A DNA stretch of 64,000 nt from Massariosphaeria phaeospora (GCA_011032825.1 JAADJZ010000013.1:62001-126000); one strand, 5' to 3'. Positions 21,183-32,760 are shown, counted from the stretch's first letter. Translations and numbers: made by a program. The notes: generated by a model from the letters alone, not told the origin.

Positions 21183-24100
21183 CACAGATGCTAACAATCA
21201 GTCTCGTTGCAGTCGACTGATTGATTGATTGATTATGTAATAAGTCAATCAAATCAATTCACTCTCTTGATTTTTTGCAGTCAAATCAATCAGTGATGGC
21301 CAGCCTGATTGGAAAGTTAGAAACGGATTGATTGTTTTTTCTATCAGAGATCTGAGTTAGCCAAAGGGCCCATATAGCACTCGTACAGATGGGGCCGTTT
21401 TTGAGGCTGTAGAGATTGGCGTATGGCGAGTTCGTAATAGGATTTCTGGTGTTTGTTTTGGCCCCCGATCGGCAGGCGTACGAGTCAACTAGTGTAGCGC
21501 ACGCCCCTGAGTACTCTGCACCCGCAAATTTTCGCCCATCACTGTCAATTGCCCCCATTCACTTTGTTAGCCGTATTTACAATGAGCCAACGTCCCACTC
21601 GCCGCCGTGGGCGCGCTGCCGCCGCAGCTGCCGCCGCCGATACGCAGAGTACCCAAACTTTCGAAGTGGAGATGCGTGAGCGCCGTGATCCATCGCCTGC
21701 ACCCGCTGCAACCTCAGTCGCCCCATCCGCTACAGAGGGTGAATTGCCTGCCCCCGACGAAGCTCTCGACGCACGATTTGAAGATAACTTTAATGGGATT
21801 GACTGGGATCGGTTGCCCGACTATATGGCGCCGCTGCGTACACAGAAACACCGGAAGTTGTGGATTTATCGTCATGGCTATCGCGTATGCCTCCGCCGGG
21901 CCCCTGAGCGGATATTTTTCGTGTGCGCGTACTGCTATAGAGATAAAACGATAGACCGGGGAGGCGGTGGGTTATACGACGTTAGTACATCAACTTCATC
22001 TGCTGCAGCTCATCTACAGGCCAAAAAACGAGGCCACAACCTCACGCCGTCGGGCGAGCGGATGGAAGCACCTTTGCTAGGTGGCCAGCGTACAATACAG
22101 CAACTTATACACAGCGGCATCGTCATCCCGCAGGCAGTAGGCAACGCGCTAGGCAACTTTGACGTACAGAGGTTTCGAATAGCAGCTATTGAGTAGCTAG
22201 TGGCAAACAATCACCCTCTGAGGGAGTTTGAGACGCCTGCTTTTAGGAATCTGCTGCAGATGGCTAATCCGAAGGCCCTTGGGGCGCTATGGAAGAATCA
22301 TCAAAGTGTAGCTAGATATACAATGCGACTGTTCAATTACTTACAACCCTAAGTAATAGAGGACCTGTCGAACGCGCTGAGTAAAATACACCTATCGTTT
22401 GACGGCTGGACTGTAAAAGGAGGCAAGAAAGGCTATCTTGGTGTTGTTGCTCACTACGCGGATTCGGCGGGTCGCATCCAAGATCTCTCGATTTCTCTTC
22501 CACAGCTATCTGGTGCCCACACAGGTGAAAAGATTGCTCTAGTAATACAGAAAACTCTCCAGAGCTTCAATATTCACTCTAAAAAGATAGGATACTTTAT
22601 TTTAGATAACGCAGGCAATAACAACCCTGCCGTGGATTATTTGGCGAAGGTGTATAGCTTTAATGCAGATCACTGGCAACTCTGCTGCGGCCCCCACACC
22701 CTCAATCTTATAGGGCAAACAATCATGTTTGGGGTGAATAAAGAGGCCTTTGAAAACGAAGAGACTCAGCATGCGCTTGAGGAGAGATTGTTGCTAGATT
22801 GGCGCAAACATAGCCCGCTAGGTGTTCTCATAGATGTTCTCCACTACATCAAAACACCTCAACAGTACGATTTGCTGTACAGCTTTGTACGCAAGGAGGC
22901 AGAGGCTCAACAGGAGCCATATAAACAGATTGCGCCGATCAAGCCAGTAGTAACTAGATAGAACTCCTTCTGCTCTGCGTTTGAGCGAGCCGTCGAGAGG
23001 CTTAAGAATCCGCTTGATGCCTACATACAGTACTATATCGAGAATACGCGTACGGCCGCTGCGTACGCCTCTGCCCGCGGGAATCAGATAGCTGAGTCTC
23101 CGGCGTAGATGACGTCAACTGGATTGAGCGCAGCAGATTGGGGTGTTATTACTTAGTACATTGAGGTTCTACAGCCGTTGAAGGTTGCTACAAAGCGCCT
23201 TGAAGGCAGAAGCAACAGTAGAAGATTTGGTGCGCTACATGACGTTATCCCTACCTTTGAGTACGTACTCAACACCTACGAGCAGATTGCGCAGCAATAC
23301 GAGAGCGTCAATTACAACCAGGCGGACTCGCCAGAGGATCATCTAGCTATCAACGTACGCGCAGCGTGGCAAAAGCTTCAAAAGTACTAGGAGAAACTTG
23401 ATGACTCACCAGCGTACTACGCCGCTACAATACTGCACCTAAACACGAAGTTCTACTGTCAAAACTCATAGGCAGATCAACCCGGCTGGATTGCCTTATC
23501 AGATGCTGCTTTTCAGGCGCTATGGAGTGAGTACAAGCCGAAGGAGACTCTAGATTTGGAACGCCTACGCAAGAAAGTCAAGGTATTAGATATACAGGCA
23601 AGCATTGATCTGCTCACAAATCCGGTACAAGGCAGAGCAGTTGCCGATAGCAGTGACGAGTACGAGCTTTGGAGACGAGAGCCTTATCTCCTATCGGATC
23701 ACCCCCATTCAATTGACCCGATTGCCTATTGGATAGGCATGAAGCAGCTCTATCCCAACCTCAGCCAGCTGGCTATTGACGTACTATCAATTCCGGCATC
23801 TAGCTGTGAGTGTGAACGTATGTTTAGTGAGGTCGGCGATCTCCTAGAGCCAAAGCGTAGAGCTCTGTCGCCTCAATTACTCGCGGCAATTCACTGTGTA
23901 CGATGCTGGCTCAGGGCTGGCTTCAAGGATAGAGCTACAACTCCGCTTACTGAAGAGGCAATCGATCAATTGTACAGTATATGGGACTGGGGTAATAGCG
24001 CCTAGGCAATCTCATACAAATCTAACCTCCCTTCCATCTGCCGGCAATTTCCGCTATTTGGATTACAGTCTATCAATCTGTTTGCAGTCTATCAATCTGA

Positions 24101-24221
24101 TCTCAATCAGGCCGAGAGTTGTTGATTAGTCAGTCAATCAATTCAATTCACCTCTCTTGAAAACACCAGTCAAATCAGGCCAGAGGCCTCGGCCTGACTG
24201 ATTTGATTGATAGCAACTGTG
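21183..24221 (+). mobile_element. hAT transposon with 8-bp TSD, inserted in the Helitron helicase
   Basis: The element starts CACAGATGCTAACAATCAG (21183-21201) and ends with the inverse, whose reverse complement is CACAGTTGCTATCAATCAA (24221-24203); 16 of 19 match. It is flanked by perfect 8-bp direct repeats GGAACCAG at 21175-21182 and 24222-24229. TSD length and TIR start are typical for hAT. The subterminal zones carry many ATTGATT/TCAAATCA motifs (21215-21300 and 24040-24215). Length 3039 bp. Together with the TSD it adds 3047 bp and shifts the helicase frame. Confidence 0.9.
21582..24005 (+). pseudogene. hAT transposase with seven in-frame stops
   Basis: One frame of 808 codons from ATG 21582 to the natural TAG at 24003, broken by TAR stops at 22194, 22350, 22958-22961, 23106, 23154, 23388 and 23469; no frameshifts. 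Every stop can be read as a Gln codon hit by C-to-T. Seen: an Ala-rich N-terminus, a BED-like Cys/His segment (FFVCAYCYRDK...AAHLQAKKRGHN), the catalytic-core part SFDGWTVKGGKKGYLGVVAHY and GYFILDNAGNN, CCGPHTLNLIGQ, and the C-terminal hAT dimerisation domain (YPNLSQLAIDVLSIPASSCECER, then MFSEVGDLLEPKRRALSPQL). Inactive as it stands. Confidence 0.88.
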
Positions 24222-27200
24222 GGAACCAGCTTCTGATTTGTATCTAGATCTAGGAGCAATTCAGGGCTGTCGTATTTGTCAAACGCAACGAGCAAAGCTA
24301 GGGGTGGTTCCTTTCGGGGATCAACTGTACCAATAGGCTATACAATATCACGAACAGTACCTACCGCTCCGTTAACGAGAGCGGCTTCTGTCCACAGGTT
24401 TTCCAAGAGCATAATGCGGCAATTGATAGAAAAGGAGAGGAACCGGTAGAGATTTCCAGCCTCATCACTGTCTGCTTTTTCTGCCTAGGGACTAGTGTAA
24501 TCGGCGGCGATACGGAGGACAGAATAGTTGTTCAACCGAAGCTAGAGATAATTGAAAACAGATACCTCCTCTCGTTTGGCGTAAATATAGACAGCGTCCT
24601 TGAACTAAGCTCTCTTATCAACGAATAACTTTGCCTTTACTCAAGAAGTTAGCAGCTTCCAATCCTCCACAGTAACGCGATTGTTTCAGAGATTGTTCAA
24701 CGCTATACGAAATAGCTGCTGATTATCGCCTTGTTGCCTCATGACCTAAGTTAGCGTAACTGTCTAATTAAACAGCTTGTACAGGCGTTGGCTAACGACA
24801 GAGTTAGTGTTCGTTGTCGGCTTAGTACTGTACAGTAGACTATCACCCACAGGTAGCAGTTAACAGAAATTTCCTACAAAGATAATGTTGAGACCGCCGA
24901 AATCGACGTCGGCGTTTTCGGGGAATATCTCGCGGCAACGGTAATCGATAAAGGCGAGTTAATTAAGACTAACCATTGATTTCTCGTCAATGATGAGATA
25001 GTGGACGCCGCGGAAGGAGGCCTGGATTGACTAAAAATTTTAACGTGTTAGAGGCTCGTAATTCTTTCGCTTGATAGGCAATCGAAACAGGGCATAGAGG
25101 GTTCGCCCGATGACGTTGTTTGCAGCTACACTAGTAGGCGCTGCTCGAATAACTAGTACACGCTCTTTTGCTTTCTTGGCGCGGCGTTCGAGCGCGGTAC
25201 AGATTGCCATGATAATGACTAACTTGCCGGTACCGCTAGGGCCCTCCAAATGGAGTCGAATAAGAGCGAAGAGTAGTCCAAGGATCCTGTCTTCATAATC
25301 GTTGATAATTACATTATAAATTAACTTCTGTTTGACTGTAAAGTTAGCATACTGAACATTAGACTGCGCCTGAATAGCGATAGGATGATTCGTCTTTTGC
25401 TTTTTCCAGTAGTCTCGGTTGATAATATGAGTCTTGATTCGGTTATCCCAGACGGCCTAGAGATTCATAGGGCGATTTCCGAGGCAGTCTTCTGGATCTA
25501 GATTATCTCCAGCGCGGTTAGGCAGGCGACGCGCAAGTTCACTCTATTCTGCATCAATGTTGTTAGCTTTATTTTCAGCAAGATCATCTTCAGCATCTTC
25601 ATGAACAGATTCAAGAGGATCTGGTAACGCAACGTCGAGTCCGTTAGAAGGATGAGCACAAATATCGAGGCAATCACCGTAGGCTTCTATAAATAAACTA
25701 CAACGCTCGTAATGTAGACTAGAGATCTCAAGGAGGTTATCAACGTAACGAAACGGATGATGCAACATGAGGTTAATGCGATCGTAGTTCTCAACGTCGT
25801 CGAGCTTATAGCGAGGCTAAAGGTTGAGTACACGCTTTTTTGCACGAGGTCGAAGATTGTATAGCCGCCGATAGTTGTGTGAGCGTAAAAAAGTGAGATA
25901 AGTAACAGACTCTAAATCTTTAGGCCTCTCTTTGTACTTTTGAAGCAACGACATGCTACGGCGAGTCTCCTTTCTCTCAACTTAATACAGGTTAGGTTGC
26001 TTACGCTCTAGGCGCAAATCTACACTGACTGTAGTACGAGAGCACTAACTCAATAGAAGATCAAGCAGATAGTGAAATACTTCCTAAGCGAAGTAATCTC
26101 GATCTTCGATAAGTTTGTTCATGAGTTTGGTAACGAGCGACTGAAGAAGCTGAGTCTCATTAACGTACGGTACCAACTTTGTTGCCATCTCTTTAAAAGA
26201 GAAAGATTTCTTTTTAGCTTTGGCAGCGTACTTAACAATATACTCAATAACCGCTTTCATATTAGTGCAGGGAGAAGTGTCGATATTGGCCATCTAGGCT
26301 ATAATGAGAGTACGATTGTACTTGTTCAACATGGGATTATTCTAGATCGGTAGAAAGCGTAGCTAATCTTTGCTAGGCTAGGAGCCAAGTATTGCTCGAT
26401 CGCGGAGATCCTCGGGCATGTGAAAACGGCACTCTTGAACAGGTGAGCGGCTGTTTTTGACAGTGCGAAGGCAGTAATACTTGCTGTGTTCGTAACTCTA
26501 AACTTGGTTAACGAATTGAGACAGGAGGCTGAATTTGTTATCCAATTCGGTCCTAGGAATAGACATTAGTAACCTTTTCTCATAGGTTTGCTAATATCCA
26601 CGGGTAGGTTTAGGATTGACTGCGACGACATGCATGCCCTAGTAATCGGCAAACTTCTGCTGTAGTTCGAAGGTAAGTAAATTTTCAGGATTAGAGGCAC
26701 TATTAATTTAATACAAACTATGGTTATAAGCGCTGCTACGTGCCTGCCATTCATATCGATGCTAGTAATCGACGATATTCAGTTTGGGTTTCAAAACTTC
26801 TTTTAGAAATACGTTGAAGCGGCGATAGAAGTGATAGGCAACGATAGCAGGATTGTCTTTAACTGCCTCTTAGGCGATCCGGATACGCTGAGCAGGTGTA
26901 GCATTCTTCTACTTATTATATTTCGGCATGTGCTGCATGAGGGAATTCTAATAATAATCCGCGGCGGAGAAAGTCAAAAACACGTGGGAACAGCCGATTT
27001 GGCGGACCATTGATTCGAGTTGCTTTATTTTTCCGCCTCAGAAAAGTCGGGTGCCTCGAAGACTGCTAGAGTATTAGGTAATAGAGTTAAGTAACTGTTT
27101 AGCTTCTGGACTATTATTCTGAAATGCCTAGCGAAGATTATCTAGAGACAACTTTCGCTGCTCTTGTAGAGCGATCTTGCGTACAAAAAACCTAGCGCGA

Positions 27201-30200
27201 GTATTAACCTGTTTCTTTATAATAGTGTTGAAAACGACGTACTAAAACTAAGAGTGTTGGGCAAAACGCGCGTCTTTGTAAAGCAGGAGATAGCGGACGT
27301 ATTCTGAATATTCGACATTGCGCAGTCGGGTGCTAACGTATTCTGCATGACCGTAGGGAAACAGTGTTAGAAACGCCTAGCTTAATAGCGAATGGACCTT
27401 GTTTAACTCGGAGATAGGAGTTCGCCTTGGAGTCGCCATACTCATAGTTGGACCACGACGTGGCTGTCTGCCGATCGTCCGCAGATTTGGATCGACGTCA
27501 TTGAGCTGAGCCTCAATTTCCGCCATCTCATCACGTTCGGCATGGAGATCTGGGACGGCGCCATAGTTAGGGTTCTCCTCGTCATCATCGGTAGGGATCG
27601 AGCGATCAATCTCGTTCACGTCCTCCAACTCATTGATCATGAGATCATCGTCAACAAACGCGTCATCAGGCAGAGCGTCAAGGTTTTCGTCGTTGATTTC
27701 AATGTCCTGGTAGCCTGGATGGTGTTGACGCAAGAACTTCAGCCAAATGGTAATTGCAGACTTCCTCACGCGGTAGTCCTTGCAAAATTAACGCTTGAGA
27801 CGGGGATCATCTCTCCAGTTCGCTGGTCGAAGAATGATAATGTCCAGATCAGATGGCAATAAGGGGAGCTTGTTGTACACCTTTGCCGTAGTACACAAAA
27901 AGTTGACGACGTGGCCGCGATACTTGTATTGAACGCCACGAACCTGGCGAACCTCCACAAAACAGTGGACGCGAGCAATCAGCATCTCCTCGACCTGAGA
28001 AAGAGGTGGAAGGTAAGCGGGAACAGCTCTAGGATCCATGTCGTTCTCCGCATGGTATAGATAGAGCAAAGGCTCCTCAATAATGTCGCGATCGACACGT
28101 TTGCAGGACGCGCAAACACCATCGTTATCTAAACCCATGTAAAACCATCGCTCATGACAGCGACCACATGTCTCGAGAGACTCCTTGTCAATGCGTTTGT
28201 GGAAATCCTTGAGCAACTGATAGTCCCGATCAGTCAAAGCGGGATCCTCGGGCCACGTTTCAGATTCAAGATCGAGATCTGGATCTGGTTGCTTTAGAAA
28301 GTCGATGTTATCCTGACGTTGACGCTGAGTGAAACCTGGCCGGGGCCGACCTTAAGCGCGGGCATGTGAGACCGACGGAAACGAACTAGAGAGAATCGAG
28401 GACCCATATTGTGACGATGTAGGCCCGGCTTGTGATGAAGGGTCGAACTCGCTATGCTAAGATAGGCCTCTGAGGGACGCCGGCGGGACAGCGGACAAGC
28501 TTCGACAGTACAGGCAAAGTTCCAACTCTTCGCCTTCAATATTGGGGGTACCCTCGAAGAATCTGTGACGAGCGCGCTTAGTTTTGCAATACATACAGTA
28601 TCGCTTCTCCTCGCCGATTAGAGTACCGTAGAGCAACGTGCCCTCAATACAGTAGGCGCAAACACGGTTGATGATGTCGTGCATGAGGCGAGACGCATGT
28701 GGGACGTCGCAAGGTCTCTCGCAGATGAAAAACGGTGGCCTAAGAGACAGCGGAGATGGAGTCTGCGACCGAGAGTAGCCACGAGCGCCGACAGACTCAC
28801 TCCTACCGCGACCGCGATGGGACCGGCCAGATCCACGAGAGTGTGTTGGTTCAGGTTCATAATCTGGTTCATCGATGTTGGCATTGAACGGGGTGACGGG
28901 CACTCCAAGAAACTCTTGACGGAGTTGCGACAACGATGGAGTAGACGATAGATCGTCCCCAGCACGACGCTGAGTTCGATGAGTGCGTTGCGTGTTTATC
29001 ATCTGCCGACGCGCCGCTGCTGTCGTGGGGCTGTCATCACTGTGTTGACCGCGAGGCAGGAACGACGGAATAGGCGGCCGCGACGGCGTAACGGATCCAC
29101 GAGGCAAGCGGCTAGGTGTAGACGGCAATCGTGAAGACGACGCGATAGCAGACCGTCCGGCAGTTAGCAACAAACTAGTGGCCCGTCCAACTGTCGCCGA
29201 CGAGGCTGGAACTGAAGAGAGACCGCTTGAAGAGCTCCCAATGACGAAAGGAGCACCCACAGCAGTTCTCAAATCGATCGAGCTACGACTCCGCGCGAGA
29301 GATGAGCCGGTTGGCTGTAAGAAATCTAGGCCAGGCGTTCGGGGTAGAGGTCCTGGGTGAGGCGGCGGCGTTGGACTAGTGCGTTTCTGCAGTACAACTT
29401 TGTTACAGGAAGAGTTAACGACAGCCTCCAAAGGCGCGCGTCAGAACAAACGGAGTTATAGCGAGGTTTTGAGTTTGCAACTACGCAAACGAACCTTTAG
29501 GTCAAAGACTAGGCCATATACCGCACCAGACAGCTGTCTAAGGGCGTAGATCTCACTAACTCGTCTTATTGCCGCGCAGACATTGCGACACCTGAGGAAG
29601 TAGCTCTCGTCAACTATATAGCGGGGGAGACCCCCGCCAACCTCCCTTTCGCTTGCGGCGGGCTTTGTTGATTGTAAAAGCAAGTAAAGGACTTACCAAA
29701 GCTTTGGCTGAGGCGCCTGCTCCGCGACAGATGTGACACTAGGTGTAGTAAGTTCGGCCGTCTGGTTTTAGGTCTTTCTCAGTGATAGGGTGCTTTGCAC
29801 TGCGACGGCAGGTTCAATTCGATGGAGGGGGAGAGGGCGGCATTGATTTGTCAGGTGGTTTACGAGGAGGCTCGCCACCAGGAGGGCCAGGCGGAGGCAT
29901 TGCACCTGCTGTGGCCATCTCGCGAGAGATTTGAAGCTGCGAGCGACCAAATCGCGAGGTGAAGCTGCGAGGTAACGCTGCAGGAGCGTAGTCAGTGAGC
30001 GACTGCAAACGATCGCGCAGAGCGATTTATACGTACGGTTTGAGGGATAGATTGCTGCGCGCGAGTTCGCGGACGGTAGTTTGCGAAAGAGGTTGAAAAC
30101 TTTTCGTAAGTAAGGTTGCTGTTCGATGATAGTCCACCTAGTTAGGCTTAGCGCGGCGGTGCCAAGGCTCGTGAGATTACGTCATCACGGAGCTTCGTTT

Positions 30201-30326
30201 TGATCTTCCCGACGTCATGTGATGCAGACATTTCTCAGCCAATCAGAGGCCTCGCATCCGTTTTAGCGCGAAATACTTCGGACGAATCAGCGTGTTCGCT
30301 TCTTTGCATCGGGAACGGGCTTTATA

Positions 30327-30343
30327 TGCTTGCTTCGCAAGCA
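30327..30343. repeat. hairpin next to the Helitron 5' border
   Basis: Perfect inverted repeat with 7-bp stem and 3-nt loop, 7 bp inside the deduced border at 30350. Near-terminal hairpins are a Helitron hallmark, usually at the 3' end; here it is at the end that is 5' by the direction of the helicase gene. Confidence 0.7.
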
Positions 30344-30350
30344 ATAACCA

Positions 30351-30690
30351 TCTTATCCTAAGCATTGCGCTTAGGCTGAAGAGGTTGTCGTGCTGTTGTG
30401 TCAATTCTAAGTCTGCCTGCCAGAAGTGCTAGATGAGGAAGCCCCGCACACTGAGCTTAAAGTAGCTTAGCGGTAACGTATTGGGTCAGGGATCCTCCGC
30501 GGGCTCCCGCACGGGCTACCGGAACAACGTTATTCCGCTCCGAGCTTCGGTGATTAGGCTTCTACCGGCCCTCACCGAGCTCCTTGTACGTATTTTCTCG
30601 TGATAACGCAATCAACTAGTTATTACCTCAACTATCCGATCTTTCCCTTACATATTGCTGCTGACGCTAGATCTGTAGCTGCATAGCTGT
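30351..30690 (+). repeat. outer element, left TIR, proximal part
   Basis: 30351-30488 aligns with the reverse complement of about 35565-35440 (CCTAAGCAYTGCG, AAGAGGTTGTCGTGCTGTTGT, GGCCCCGCACAC, GAGCTTAAAGTAG). After about 155 bp not found at the right end (30489-30645), matching resumes at 30650-30690 (GCTGACRCTAGATCTGTRGCTG). So this is the continuation of the left TIR cut off by the Helitron, with one extra insertion on the left side or deletion on the right. Confidence 0.7.
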
Positions 30691-30840
30691 GTACCTAGCT
30701 ACCTAAAAACCAGCTCAGATTAGAAGCAAGGCTACGTAACGCTGAACCCTGGTGGCTTAGTTACCCTGCCGCCGCTTGCCCTACTATTATTCTCAACTCT
30801 CTCTTTTTGGGCTTCCTTCACAACACGTGCTACTTCAGCA

Positions 30841-32760
30841 ATGCCACTGCTTGATCTACCAAATGAGTTACTCCGAAATATATCAGAAAACCTAGAATCT
30901 GAGAGAGATATTAACGCCATTGCACAAGCCAACTGCCGCCTTTACCGTCTCCTAAATAGCTACCTCTACTGCTACAATGTACAACAGTCTGGAAGCTCAG
31001 CGCTGTTGTGGGCTGCCCGACATGGCCAAGAAGCGACGGCGCGAAAGTTGCTAAGAAAAAAAGCCAATATACAGGCTACAGATAGTAAAAACCACGCACC
31101 GCTGTTATTGGCAGTAGAGAAAGAGCATAAGCAGGTAGTAAAGCTGCTGATTGACAAAGGCGCCGACGTCAACGCGCAGGGTGGATTTTACGGCAACGCG
31201 CTCCAGGCGGCTTCAGCTGGAGGCTACGAGGCGGTGGTGAAGACGCTGCTTGACAAAGGCGCTGATGTTAACGCGCAGGGTGGAGACTACGGCAACGCGC
31301 TCCAGGCGGCTTCAGCTGGAGGCCACGAGGCGGTGGTGAAGACGTTGCTCGACAAAGGCGCCGATGTTAACGCGCAGGGTGGACACTACGGCAACGCACT
31401 CCAAGCGGCTTCATACCAAGGCCACAAGGCAGTAATAAAGGTGCTGCTCGACAAGGGCGCCGACGTCAACGCGTGGGGTGGACACTTCGGCAACGCGATC
31501 CAGGCGGCTTTAGCTAGAGGCCACGAGGCGGTAGTGAAGACGCTGCTTGACAAAGGCGCCGATGTTAACGCGCAGGGTGGAGACTACGGCAACGCACTCC
31601 AAGCGGCTTCATACCAAGGCCACGAGGCGGTGGTAAAGGTGCTGCTCAACAAAGGCGCCGATGTCAACGCGCAGGGTGGAGACTACGGCAACGCACTCCA
31701 GGCGGCTTCAGCTGGAGGCCACGAGGCGGTGGTGAAGACGTTGCTCGACAAAGGCGCCGATGTCAACGCGCAGGGTGGAGACTACGGCAACGCGCTCCAG
31801 GCGGCTTCAGCTGGAGGCTACGAGGCGGTGGTGAAGACGCTGCTTGACAAAGGCGCCGATGTTAACGTGCAGGGTGGAGACTACGGCAACGCGCTCCAGG
31901 CGGCTTCAGCTGAAGGCTACGAGGCGGTAGTGAAGACGCTGCTCGACAAAGGCGCCGATGTTAACGCGCAAGGTGGAGACTACGGCAACGCGCTCCAGGC
32001 GGCTTTAGCTAGAGGCCACGAGGCGGTAGTGAAGACGCTGCTTGACAAAGGCGCCGATGTTAACGCGCAAGGTGGAGACTACGGCAACGCACTTCAGGCG
32101 GCTTCAGCTGGAGGCCACGAGGCGGTGGTGAAGACGTTGCTCGACAAAGGCGCCGATATCAACGCGCAGGGTGGAGACTACGGCAACGCACTCCAAGCGG
32201 CTTCATACCAAGGCCACGAGACAGTAGTGAAGACGCTGCTCGACAAAGGCGCTGATGTCAACGCGCAGGGTGGAGCCTACGGCAACGCACTCCAAGCGGC
32301 TTCATACCAAGGCCACGAGACAGTAGTGAAGACGCTGCTCGACAAAGGCGCTGATGTCAACGCGCAGGGTGGACACTTCGGCAGCGCACTCCAAGCGGCT
32401 TCATACCGAGGCCACGAGGCAGTAGTGAAGACGCTGCTTGACAAAGGCGCCGATGTCAACGCGCAGGGTGGAGCCTACGGCAACGCACTCCAAGCGGCTT
32501 CATACCAAGGCCACGAGACAGTAGTGAAGACGCTGCTTGACAAAGGCGCCGATGTTAACGCGCAGGGTGGACACTTTAGCAGCGCACTCCAAGCGGCTTC
32601 ATACCAAGGCCACGAGACAGTAGTGAAGACGCTGCTCGACAAGGGCGCCAACGTCAACGCGCAGGGTGGACACTTCGGCAACGCACTCCAAGCGGCTTCA
32701 GCTAGAGGCGAGGAGGCGGTGGTGAAGTTGTTAGTAGCATGGGGTGCCGAGTCATCATAA
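30841..32760 (+). CDS. F-box / ankyrin-repeat protein, cargo of the outer TIR element
   Basis: 639 aa, single exon, intact. Residues 1-45 form an F-box (LLDLPNELLRNISENLESERDINAIAQ), which in eukaryotes binds Skp1 in SCF ubiquitin ligases. Then come two to three divergent ankyrin repeats (residues 52-110) and 16 near-identical 33-aa repeats with consensus GDYGNALQAASAGGHEAVVK + TLLDKGADVNAQG, the last one degenerate (LLVAWGAESS). Variation between repeats is concentrated at unit positions 2-3 (DY, HF, AY, HY, FY) and 11-15 (SAGGH, SYQGH, LARGH, SAEGY), which in ankyrin folds face the ligand side. I infer a substrate-recognition adaptor with a rapidly changing binding surface. There are no RIP-type stops although it lies in heavily mutated surroundings. 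Downstream, the pogo element begins 19 bp after the TAA. Confidence 0.88.
   Translation: MPLLDLPNELLRNISENLESERDINAIAQANCRLYRLLNSYLYCYNVQQSGSSALLWAARHGQEATARKLLRKKANIQATDSKNHAPLLLAVEKEHKQVVKLLIDKGADVNAQGGFYGNALQAASAGGYEAVVKTLLDKGADVNAQGGDYGNALQAASAGGHEAVVKTLLDKGADVNAQGGHYGNALQAASYQGHKAVIKVLLDKGADVNAWGGHFGNAIQAALARGHEAVVKTLLDKGADVNAQGGDYGNALQAASYQGHEAVVKVLLNKGADVNAQGGDYGNALQAASAGGHEAVVKTLLDKGADVNAQGGDYGNALQAASAGGYEAVVKTLLDKGADVNVQGGDYGNALQAASAEGYEAVVKTLLDKGADVNAQGGDYGNALQAALARGHEAVVKTLLDKGADVNAQGGDYGNALQAASAGGHEAVVKTLLDKGADINAQGGDYGNALQAASYQGHETVVKTLLDKGADVNAQGGAYGNALQAASYQGHETVVKTLLDKGADVNAQGGHFGSALQAASYRGHEAVVKTLLDKGADVNAQGGAYGNALQAASYQGHETVVKTLLDKGADVNAQGGHFSSALQAASYQGHETVVKTLLDKGANVNAQGGHFGNALQAASARGEEAVVKLLVAWGAESS
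31183..32757 (+). repeat. tandem array of sixteen 99-bp ankyrin-coding units
   Basis: Sixteen units of 99 bp (33 codons), most pairs nearly identical including synonymous sites (for example AACGCGCAGGGTGGA and GTGAAGACGCTGCT recur). Such nucleotide identity suggests recent unit duplication or gene conversion. Two sub-types alternate: GCTGGAGGCCACGAGGCGG and TACCAAGGCCACGAGACAG. Confidence 0.92.

Larger units (their letters stand above)
20503..29443 (-). pseudogene. Helitron Rep/PIF1-like helicase, RIP-inactivated and split by hAT
   Basis: One continuous minus-strand frame with dozens of TAG/TAA/TGA codons and no frameshift apart from the hAT insertion. In order: Pro/Ser/Arg-rich N-terminus with Cys pairs (CMYCKTKRARHRF); a Cys-rich segment (CGRCHERWF...CASCKR, 28150) as in Helitron N-terminal DUF6570-type regions; acidic linker; Rep region with the His-rich stretch near 26740 (EWQARSSAYNHSLY) and the Tyr motif EYIVKYAAK (about 26250); PIF1 helicase Walker A LEGPSGTGK (about 25240) and Walker B LIIDEKSMV (about 24985); then, beyond the hAT, YAITIYKSQGISVDKAVL and YVAISRVRSLGGL. 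Near the C-terminus a probable intron (GTCAGT...TACAG, about 20807-20859) joins QAE to GDTDFPDLGDL. Stops are almost all CAR-to-TAR or CGA-to-TGA changes. The real start is unclear; a candidate 5' exon lies near 29814-30008. Confidence 0.8.
20081..30350 (-). mobile_element. Helitron (minus orientation), RIP-degraded, with nested hAT
   Basis: Borders are deduced from the interrupted outer TIR: the left flank ends TTATAATCA at 20080 and the right flank resumes TCTTATCCTAAGC at 30351, so insertion was between A and T, the usual Helitron target. No target duplication is seen, also as expected. Inside on the minus strand is one long Rep/helicase reading frame. A perfect 7-bp-stem hairpin (TGCTTGC-TTC-GCAAGCA, 30327-30343) lies 7 bp from the right (5') border, and a weaker TTGGT/ACCAA inverted pair lies near 20086-20106 at the left (3') border. 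The ends are not canonical TC...CTRR and may suit a Helentron/Helitron2 type. Length is about 10.3 kb, or 7.2 kb without the hAT. Confidence 0.75.

Noticed and set aside
26566..26754. Separate small gene in the Helitron (62 codons)
   Set aside because: It is in another frame from the Rep/helicase frame and overlaps its His-rich region; a shadow frame.
31183..32757. CRISPR-like or satellite array
   Set aside because: The regular 99-bp repeats are head-to-tail with no spacers and encode ankyrin repeats in one continuous frame; the organism is a eukaryote.
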